DNA of 6,569 bases from Deltaproteobacteria bacterium (GTDB lineage Bacteria; Myxococcota_A; UBA796; UBA2385), in assembly GCA_947462115.1 (NCBI GenBank), contig CANHON010000268.1:1-6569 (forward strand). The letters are read 5' to 3'. The position numbers were made by a program, and so were the translations under genes. Under the pieces are notes generated by a model. That model had not been told where the DNA came from, searched no databases, and saw only the letters and a program-made list of their open reading frames with translations. Of the stretch, positions 1 to 5,272 are shown one piece after another. Position 1 is the stretch's first letter. Each line of letters starts with the position of its first letter.

Positions 1-918
1 GTCCTCGGCGATGAGGGCCGCCAGCTCGTTGACGTTGGCGGTGGGCACGCCGTAGTAGCCCGGGTTCCGGCCCGAGTACTCGCGCCAGCCCTCCTCGCGC
101 TCCGGCCGGTAGACCAGGGGGTCCTCGGTAAACTCTTGATCGTCCGGGATGAAGAACCCGAAGAAGTGGGAGCTCAGCGGGTCGAGGGTCGCGTGGCAGC
201 TCTGGCAAGTGGCGTTGGTGGAGATGGCCTCCTCGGGGCTGATCGTGAGCTGATCGACCGCGGCGCGGTTCAGCACGATCGGGCGCGCGAGGTAGTCATC
301 GCACAGCAGGGTGCGGCTGACCGCGTTGGCCCGGTGCCGGTTGGCGTTGCCGCCCATGGACGGGTAGCGCAGCCAGAAGCTGGTCATGGTCAGCACGCCC
401 GCGTGGGGCCGACCATCGACGTAGTGGGCCTTCTCCCAGCCTTGCTGGCCGCGGGGGTAGTCGAGGTCGAAGGCCGCGGCGAGCACCGGGTTGGCCATCG
501 TGTAGTCGGCGAGGACGATCTCGGAGTAGGGCAGATCGTCGGCGACGATGCGCTCCACCAGCTTCACCGCCTCGTCGCCGATCGCGCGGCCGACCGCGGC
601 GTCCGGCGCCCCTTCCACCATCACGCCGTAGCTGTCGCCGGTGCGGGTGAGCAGGACCTCGTTGAAGACCTCTCCCATGCGGCTGATAAACCGGGGATCT
701 TCGAGGTAGCGATCGACAAAGTCCTCGTAGAGGTCGGGATCGGCCTCGATGGCCGCCAGCTCCACCTCACTGGGGTGGACCCCGCGGAGGTCCACCGACA
801 GGCGGATCAGTCGGGCACGGGGGGCCAAGAGGCGGAGCCCGCCCACCTCTTCGGTGGGCGCTTCGGTCGCGCAGCTCGCTGCGAACAGGACCGGAAGGAG
901 AGCGGGGAACCAGCGCAT
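1..918 (-). CDS. DUF1549/DUF1588-like CxxCH lipoprotein, 3' truncated by window
   Basis: 306 codons are visible; the frame is still open at the window edge, so the C-terminus is missing. The ATG is preceded by a perfect AGGAGG five bases upstream. Residues 1-16 form a short hydrophobic leader ending in FAASC, an acceptable though not ideal lipobox, with Cys16 as the probable lipidation site. Residues about 36-80 (RLSVDLRGVHPSEVE... to YLEDPRF) resemble the N-terminal part of DUF1549. Residues about 115-150, including YSEIVLADYTMANP, resemble DUF1592. Residues 238-242 are CQSCH followed by ATLDPL, the CxxCH-x3-DP signature of DUF1588-type regions in 'planctomycete cytochrome'-like proteins. 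CxxCH can bind c-type heme, but covalent heme is inferred, not shown. Relatives are large secreted proteins of unknown enzymatic role, abundant in Planctomycetes and Myxococcota. It lies 39 bases after the preceding lipoprotein gene and is probably the third gene of that operon. Family assignment is fairly secure; function is unknown. Confidence 0.85.
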   Translation of the reverse strand, partial: MRWFPALLPVLFAASCATEAPTEEVGGLRLLAPRARLIRLSVDLRGVHPSEVELAAIEADPDLYEDFVDRYLEDPRFISRMGEVFNEVLLTRTGDSYGVMVEGAPDAAVGRAIGDEAVKLVERIVADDLPYSEIVLADYTMANPVLAAAFDLDYPRGQQGWEKAHYVDGRPHAGVLTMTSFWLRYPSMGGNANRHRANAVSRTLLCDDYLARPIVLNRAAVDQLTISPEEAISTNATCQSCHATLDPLSSHFFGFFIPDDQEFTEDPLVYRPEREEGWREYSGRNPGYYGVPTANVNELAALIAED

Positions 919-923
919 CTGGG

Positions 924-929
924 CCTCCT
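924..929 (-). promoter_or_regulatory. Shine-Dalgarno AGGAGG for the CxxCH lipoprotein
   Basis: A perfect AGGAGG on the minus strand lies five bases before the ATG at 918. It fixes that start and shows the gene has its own strong ribosome site although it sits only 39 bases after the upstream stop codon. Confidence 0.75.
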
Positions 930-957
930 GGGGTTGTTGAAAACGGGGGTTGGAGCC

Positions 958-2076
958 CTACTCGAGCTCGCGGATCACGTAAATGTAGCTCTCGGGCTCG
1001 GCCGGCTGTAGGAGCGGGTCCACCCAGAGCGGAGAGAGATCGGGGCAGACCTGGCCGAGCTCGATGGTCTGATCCAGGCCGCGCAGGTACAGCGTGCCAC
1101 AGCCGTCGCACGCGGTGTAGGGATCATTGGGATCGGCCGTGGCGAGATCGTCATCGCCGGTGGGCTGAAAGACCACGTCCACCCACCACGCGTTGCTGTC
1201 GCGCACGCCGATCCAGCCGCGGGGCTCGAGCGTGCAGTCGTCGGGGCCAGCGCTGAGCGGCCCGACCATGGAGATGTCGAGCGAGACGCTGTCGAAGCGG
1301 TCCTGCAGCCGCCGCTCGAAGAAGTAGGCGTCGCCCCGGGCCGTGAAGCTGTTGGCGTCGCCGCCCGCCGCCGCGAGGTAGAGGTCGGTGCGCAGGCCGC
1401 CCGCCAAGGGGCTGCTCACGGGCTCAAAGATGTCGGAGCCCGTCGCCGTGCCCACCACCGAGCTGGTCCAAGACCACCGCTGGTAGTCGCCGGCTTCGAC
1501 CCGGTAGAGGGTGTCTTCGGCGGTGCCGCGCCACTCAAAGAAGGGGCCCGCGCCGTCGCCCACGACGCCATTGCCCATCAGCACCCGCGAGGCGTTGCTG
1601 ACCCGCCCAGCGTCCGACAGCGGGTCGCCGAGCAGGCTGGCCGAGCCCCGCCAGTGCTGGTAGCCCCGATAATAGAGGCCGCCCGAGGTCTCGCAGTAGT
1701 CGGACCAGGACATGCCATCGGCGCGGGCGTCGTCGTCTTCGTCGAGGTTGGACTCGGCCGGCGCGCCGACGAACAGGTCGGGGCAGCCCTCGAAGCGGCG
1801 GTCGAGCGCGCGGGTGCTGCCCTGCCAGATGTTGGTGCCGCGGGCCGCGAGCAAGGTCTGCAGCGCGTCGAGCCAGACCGCGTCGAGGTCTACGTCGGAG
1901 AGATCGGGGAGGACGAGGTCTGGAGCGGGGGCGCCGAGATCCACCTCGCCGGCCGACTTTCCGGTGTCACCGTCGGCCTTGCAGGCGCCAAGTACCAGCA
2001 GCCCGACCGAAAAGGACGCGCCGGGCGACCGAAGCCCGGCGAGGCCGCGGCGACCGCGGGGAGCGCGCGACATCAT
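958..2076 (-). CDS. Predicted Cys-containing lipoprotein, unknown family
   Basis: 372 residues from the first of two adjacent ATG codons (2076 and 2073). The second ATG lies seven bases from the AGGAGG and may be the real start. The frame stays open further upstream to 2475, but that part is antisense-style Arg/Gly-rich sequence inside the preceding gene. The N-terminus has several Arg residues, then a hydrophobic run ending VLGAC (Cys32), a good lipobox, then a Gly/Asp/Ala-rich linker typical of surface lipoproteins. The mature part contains GCPDLFVG (Cys98), SDYCETSGG (Cys128) followed by an aromatic stretch (LYYRGYQHWRG), a DDC motif, CDGC at 323-326 and VCPDLSPLW (Cys344). The even spread of Cys, Trp and Gly suggests a disulfide-stabilised beta-rich extracytoplasmic domain. 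I do not recognise a named family and assign no function. The 4-nt overlap with the upstream gene points to coupled translation. Real gene: high confidence. Lipoprotein: good confidence. Confidence 0.85.
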   Translation of the reverse strand: MMSRAPRGRRGLAGLRSPGASFSVGLLVLGACKADGDTGKSAGEVDLGAPAPDLVLPDLSDVDLDAVWLDALQTLLAARGTNIWQGSTRALDRRFEGCPDLFVGAPAESNLDEDDDARADGMSWSDYCETSGGLYYRGYQHWRGSASLLGDPLSDAGRVSNASRVLMGNGVVGDGAGPFFEWRGTAEDTLYRVEAGDYQRWSWTSSVVGTATGSDIFEPVSSPLAGGLRTDLYLAAAGGDANSFTARGDAYFFERRLQDRFDSVSLDISMVGPLSAGPDDCTLEPRGWIGVRDSNAWWVDVVFQPTGDDDLATADPNDPYTACDGCGTLYLRGLDQTIELGQVCPDLSPLWVDPLLQPAEPESYIYVIRELE

Positions 2077-2783
2077 TCTTCCTCCTCCATCTCTGGCACG
2101 TCGAACCCGAAGGTCCGGGACCAGTCGAAGGTGATGTCGTCGAAGTCCCGGTCGCCGGCGTACCAGGGCATCCACAGCCCGGTGTTGCCGTAGTCGATGT
2201 AGACTTGGCCCTCGAGCTCCGACCAGCCCATGCGCCAGACCGCGCCGTCCGTGGGCAGATCGGGCGAGCGGCACTCCTCGAGGCCAAAGACCGGCAGCAG
2301 GTCGTCGGGGTCGTAGGTGCCGCCGGTGTCGAGCGGCACGGCGTCCGAGACCGGGCGCTCGCCGCCGTCGATCGTGACGAAAAAGGTGACCGCGTAGGCA
2401 TAGTCGCAGGTGAGGCAGCCAGCGAAGTCCTCCGCCGGCAGCGCCGTGCCCACCATCGAGAAGACCGCCATGCACCAGGGCTGATCGACGTCCCCGTCGA
2501 TGAACTCAAGCACCCGGAGCAGGCCCGTGACCGCGGTGTAGGGGCCGCCCACCGGGCTCATCGACCACTCGCCGTGGTGAAGCAGCCACAGCACGTTGGG
2601 CGGGGCCTCGTCGAGGGCGCCGGTGCTGAAGGTGTCCTGGCCGACGTTGAAGCCCGTGTCGCCGTAGCCGGGCCCAGGGGCCGCCGTGTCAGCGGGGAGG
2701 GTGCCCGATTTGGACGCGGCCGCCTCGTCCCCCTTGCAGGCGGCGGCGTGGAGCAACCAAAGGACGGTGGGAAGGGCGATCAA
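2073..2783 (-). CDS. Small predicted lipoprotein with TTG start, unknown family
   Basis: 236 residues from the TTG at 2783. There is no ATG or GTG in frame between the upstream stop (2892-2894) and the leader, so the start is non-ATG. TTG at 2783 has GAGGG four bases upstream; TTG at 2798 (five residues longer) has no such site and would place a Glu in the leader. The N-terminus (IALPTVLWLLHAAACKGD) is a short hydrophobic leader with a weak lipobox at Cys16, then an Ala/Gly/Thr/Asp-rich linker to about residue 60. The mature domain has Cys104, a CLTC motif (123-126) followed by DYAYAVTFFV, and Cys171, plus many aromatics, suggesting a beta-sandwich-like secreted domain. C-x(2)-C followed by an alternating aromatic strand is a pattern I associate with Myxococcota lipoproteins, but I cannot name the family. 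The protein ends in a run of Glu whose codons contain the next gene's ribosome site. It is the first gene of the minus-strand set. Confidence 0.78.
   Translation of the reverse strand: MIALPTVLWLLHAAACKGDEAAASKSGTLPADTAAPGPGYGDTGFNVGQDTFSTGALDEAPPNVLWLLHHGEWSMSPVGGPYTAVTGLLRVLEFIDGDVDQPWCMAVFSMVGTALPAEDFAGCLTCDYAYAVTFFVTIDGGERPVSDAVPLDTGGTYDPDDLLPVFGLEECRSPDLPTDGAVWRMGWSELEGQVYIDYGNTGLWMPWYAGDRDFDDITFDWSRTFGFDVPEMEEEE
2081..2086 (-). promoter_or_regulatory. Shine-Dalgarno inside the upstream gene's last codons
   Basis: AGGAGG on the minus strand lies within the Glu codons at the 3' end of the TTG-start lipoprotein gene. It is four bases from the first ATG (2076) and seven from the second (2073). 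The spacing favours the second ATG, whereas the ATGA overlap with the upstream stop involves the first. Confidence 0.7.
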
Positions 2784-2893
2784 TGGACCCTCAAACAACA
2801 GGGAGGCGGGGCCGCGCAGCGTGGGACGCGGCGCGCCGGACGACGCCCCATCGGCCCAGTGGATGGCGGGGGCCAGAGCGACGTACCACCGCT

Positions 2894-2924
2894 ACTCTAA
2901 CGCAGAGCGGGGCCGCATAAGCAA
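2894..2924 (-). promoter_or_regulatory. Weak candidate promoter for the minus-strand lipoprotein operon
   Basis: On the minus strand TTGCTT (2924-2919) is followed after 19 bases by TAGAGT (2899-2894), a 3/6 and a 4/6 match to the sigma-70 hexamers. The location, about 110 bases upstream of the TTG start, is sensible, but the match is weak and the spacing long. Confidence 0.2.
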
Positions 2925-2959
2925 GCGCCCCTCGATAGAATAGGGGGAGAGGGACGATG

Positions 2960-2988
2960 TTTCCGACGGCCGTCCCCCGCCCTACAAT
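2960..2988 (+). promoter_or_regulatory. Candidate promoter for the modular lipoprotein/beta-helix operon
   Basis: TTTCCG (2960-2965), a 17-base spacer and TACAAT (2983-2988, 5/6 match to TATAAT) resemble a sigma-70-type promoter. Transcription would start near 2995, giving a leader of about 118 bases before the ATG at 3113. If real, it excludes the upstream ATG at 2957 as the start. A second -10-like TAGAAT lies at 2936-2941 without a convincing -35. Confidence 0.3.
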
Positions 2989-3005
2989 GGGGGAGATCCC
3001 GCACG

Positions 3006-3017
3006 CCGCCGCGGCGG
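3006..3017. repeat. 12-bp perfect GC palindrome in the leader
   Basis: CCGCCGCGGCGG is its own reverse complement. It sits just downstream of the candidate -10 element, so it could be an operator or the base of a leader hairpin. In DNA this GC-rich it may also be chance. Confidence 0.35.
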
Positions 3018-3099
3018 TGGCCCCACGGTCGCGGCCTGTCACCCCCGCTCCACACTCGCCCCTCGCTCCTTCCTCCCCCAGTCCTCCCCTCAGCTCCCC

Positions 3100-3103
3100 G
3101 GAG
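3100..3103 (+). promoter_or_regulatory. Shine-Dalgarno GGAG deciding the modular lipoprotein start
   Basis: GGAG lies nine bases before the ATG at 3113. It is weaker than the GGGGGAGAGG before the ATG at 2957, but the signal peptide immediately after 3113 makes this the better start. Confidence 0.45.
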
Positions 3104-3112
3104 ACCGCGCGG

Positions 3113-5272
3113 ATGTCTTCCCCCCCCATCCCTCGCCGCCCCCCCGCGCTCCTCGCGGCCCTGGGCGTCTTCTGCGCCGCCTGCACGCCCGAGTCCAAGG
3201 AGTCCGTGGCGCACCTGAGCATCGACACGGAGGACATCCGCTTCGGCGAGGTGTCCGTGGGCGACGAAGCCCAGGGGCGGGCGACGATCACCAACGACGG
3301 CGCCGTGGAGCTGGAGGTGCTGAGCGCGAGCATCGTGGAGGGCAGCACGGCGGCCTTCTCCGCGAGCCTCCAGGGGGAGCCGATCCTCGCCCCGGGCGAC
3401 AGCCTCGACATGGTCGTGGTCTTCTCCCCCAACGCGCAGGGCGAAGAAGAGGGCCGCGTGCAGGTCCGCACCACCTGGGCCGAGGAGCCGGCTTGGCTCG
3501 TCACCGTGGGCGGCGTCGGCACGGCCAGCGTCGAAGATCGGGACGAGGACGGCTTCTCCGAAGCGGACGGCGACTGCGACGACGGCAACCCGGCGATCAA
3601 CCCGGCGGCCACCGAGCTCTGCGACGGCATCGACAACGACTGCGATGGCGTCGTCAGCATCGACGAGGCCGACAGCGACTACGACGGCTACCGCGTCTGC
3701 GGCGGGGACTGCGACGACTTCGACCAGCGGGTGCACCCCGGCGCGCGCGAGATCTGCGACTTCAAGGACAGCGACTGCAACGGCGAGATCCCCGACGAGG
3801 CCGACGCCGACGGCGACTTCTACGCCATCTGCGACAACGACTGCGATGACGCCGAGCCGCTGGTCTACCCGGACGCCGAGGAGGTCTGTGACCTGCTCGA
3901 CAACGACTGCTCCGGCGGCGTCGATGACATCGACGAAGACTTTGACGGCCACTCGCCCTGCGACGGCGGCGGCGACTGCGATGACAACGACCCCACCGCC
4001 TTTCCGGTCGTGGTGGACATCAACACCACCGCGGGCGTGCCCGATGGGACCAGCGAGGCGCCCTTCGAGCAGATCGCCGACGCGCTGGCCTTCCTCGACC
4101 CGATCTGCCGCACGGTCATCGTCGCGCCCGGCACCTACGAGGTCAAGATCGAGTGGATCGACCGAGGCCTGCAGGTCAATGGCGCCGGGACCGGGCCCGA
4201 GCAGGTCGTTTTGACCACCCCGGCGACCGAGCCCGATCGGATGTTCTACGTCCACGACGGCGCCAGCTTGCGGCTGGTCAACCTCACCCTCCAAGGCGGG
4301 AATGGCGTGGGCGACGGCGGTGCCGTGCGCGCCAACAACGCGGACGTCTCCCTCGAGGGGGTGGTGCTGCGGGACAACCGCTCGTCGGGCGACGGTGGCG
4401 CCGTGGCGGTCAGCTCGGGTCGCCTGACCGTGCTCCACTCGACGTTCAGCGCCAACATCGCGGAGGACGACGGCGGCGGTGCTTCGGTGTTCTCCGGCGA
4501 GCTGGTGGACGAGGGCAACGTCTACACCCTCAACCAAGCGCAGCGCGGCGCCGGGCTGCTGGTCGAGAACTCCAGCGTCCAGATCGACGGCTCGGACTTC
4601 ATCGAGAACCGCGCCCAGGACGCCGGCGGCGGCCTCGCGATCGTGGACGGCAGCGCCCTGCGCGTCGAGCGGAGCCGCTTCTGGCTCAACCAGGTGACCG
4701 CCGGGAACGGCGGCGGCATGCACATCTCCGAGGTGGACCTCGAGGACGGTGTCGTCCGCAACAACGAGCTGCTCTACAACCAAGCGAGCGGCCAAGGCGG
4801 CGGTGCTTTGCTCGGCGGGAGCCGGGCCCGCTTCGTGTTCGCCAACAACACCCTGGTGGAGAACCGAGGGGACAGCGAGGCGGGCGGCATCGACATCGAC
4901 GCCTTCGACGCCACCGGCCTCTACGTCTGGTCGAACGTGCTCGCGTGGACCACCGGCCCGAGCGCTGTCCGGGCCCGCGACGGGAGCGACGCCAACGTGG
5001 CCTTCAACACCGCCTTCGCCACCAGCAGCGGCACTGGCTTCGACCTCCGCCGGGCCGAGGACGGCGGCAGCAACACCACCGACAACCCGGTGTTCATCGA
5101 CTTCTCCGACGACGACGCCCCCGAGAACGACGACCTCGGCTTGCAGATGACCTCCCCGGTGCGGGACGCTGGCCCGGCGATCGGCGAAGGTCCGCCGGAG
5201 TACACCAATTGGCCGGACCTCGACGGCACCCGAAACGACCGCGGCGTGACCGGCGGCCCGGGGGCCCGATGA
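3113..5272 (+). CDS. Modular lipoprotein: ASH-like domain, MopE-type repeats, beta-helix
   Basis: 719 residues from the ATG at 3113, preceded by GGAG nine bases upstream. The start is chosen because RRPPALLAALGVFCAAC follows it as a signal peptide with probable lipidated Cys24; the frame extends to an ATG at 2957, which would bury the signal. Residues about 32-138 form an ASH/choice-of-anchor-D-like Ig domain (IRFGEVSVGD, ATITNDG, FSPNAQG, VTVGGVG). Residues 142-298 are three full and one partial metal-binding repeats of the MopE type (PF11617-like), with DxDxDG, DCDD and DNDC/DSDC signatures; family members bind copper or calcium, but the metal here is inferred. Residues about 299-690 form a right-handed parallel beta-helix opening with IVAPGTYEV, with GGA-type turns every 26-29 residues. 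The tail (SPVRDAGP... DLDGTRNDRG... GGPGA) resembles choice-of-anchor-Q-type beta-helix ends. It probably acts at the outer surface in adhesion or glycan binding; no catalytic residues are evident. Confidence 0.9.
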   Translation: MSSPPIPRRPPALLAALGVFCAACTPESKESVAHLSIDTEDIRFGEVSVGDEAQGRATITNDGAVELEVLSASIVEGSTAAFSASLQGEPILAPGDSLDMVVVFSPNAQGEEEGRVQVRTTWAEEPAWLVTVGGVGTASVEDRDEDGFSEADGDCDDGNPAINPAATELCDGIDNDCDGVVSIDEADSDYDGYRVCGGDCDDFDQRVHPGAREICDFKDSDCNGEIPDEADADGDFYAICDNDCDDAEPLVYPDAEEVCDLLDNDCSGGVDDIDEDFDGHSPCDGGGDCDDNDPTAFPVVVDINTTAGVPDGTSEAPFEQIADALAFLDPICRTVIVAPGTYEVKIEWIDRGLQVNGAGTGPEQVVLTTPATEPDRMFYVHDGASLRLVNLTLQGGNGVGDGGAVRANNADVSLEGVVLRDNRSSGDGGAVAVSSGRLTVLHSTFSANIAEDDGGGASVFSGELVDEGNVYTLNQAQRGAGLLVENSSVQIDGSDFIENRAQDAGGGLAIVDGSALRVERSRFWLNQVTAGNGGGMHISEVDLEDGVVRNNELLYNQASGQGGGALLGGSRARFVFANNTLVENRGDSEAGGIDIDAFDATGLYVWSNVLAWTTGPSAVRARDGSDANVAFNTAFATSSGTGFDLRRAEDGGSNTTDNPVFIDFSDDDAPENDDLGLQMTSPVRDAGPAIGEGPPEYTNWPDLDGTRNDRGVTGGPGAR
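3536..4006 (+). repeat. Coding tandem repeats for MopE-type metal-binding motifs
   Basis: Four units of about 44 residues (the last cut short) begin at DRDEDG, DSDYDG, DADGDF and DFDGHS. Each carries DCDD, and the first three also carry an E-[LIV]-C-D...D-[NS]-DC segment. At DNA level the 17-mer cgacaacgactgcgatg occurs at 3631-3647 and 3832-3848, and its first 13 bases recur at 3898-3910. Unit 1 lacks the Cys usually found between the first acidic loop and DCDD. Confidence 0.85.

Larger units (their letters stand above)
2784..3112. other. Divergent intergenic region and leader
   Basis: 329 bases separate the two divergent gene sets. An open plus-strand frame runs from an ATG at 2957 into the modular lipoprotein, but its 52 residues are Pro/Ala/Ser-rich and precede a normal signal peptide, so I treat them as untranslated leader. 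The stretch holds weak promoter-like hexamers on both strands, a 12-bp palindrome at 3006-3017 (CCGCCGCGGCGG) and a C-rich, G-poor tract at 3041-3100 (38 C, 6 G in 60 bases). I see no structured RNA family or tRNA here. Confidence 0.6.

Noticed and set aside
919..957. Possible terminator between two minus-strand genes
   Set aside because: The 39-base gap has no inverted repeat followed by a T-run; it contains only the Shine-Dalgarno of the downstream gene.
136..1011. 291-codon plus-strand open frame
   Set aside because: It is antisense to the CxxCH gene, which has a lipoprotein leader, perfect Shine-Dalgarno and family motifs; the plus frame is low-complexity Gly/Val/His/Arg-rich.
2077..2475. 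Upstream extension of the 372-residue lipoprotein frame
   Set aside because: The extension is Arg/Gly/Leu-rich and lies out of frame inside the preceding gene; the lipoprotein leader and Shine-Dalgarno place the start at 2076 or 2073.
2791..3660. 289-codon minus-strand frame across the intergenic region
   Set aside because: Ser/Pro/Arg/Ala-rich composition, no ribosome site or domain, and it overlaps a well-supported plus-strand gene; an out-of-frame shadow.
3536..4006. Possible CRISPR or other short spaced repeat array
   Set aside because: The repeats are coding, imperfect and in phase with the protein motif; there are no uniform repeats with unique spacers.
3645..4214. Thr/Ser/Ala/Arg-rich plus-strand frame inside the MopE repeat region
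   Set aside because: A +1-frame shadow of the Asp/Cys-rich repeats; its apparent repetitiveness only reflects the repeated DNA of the real gene.
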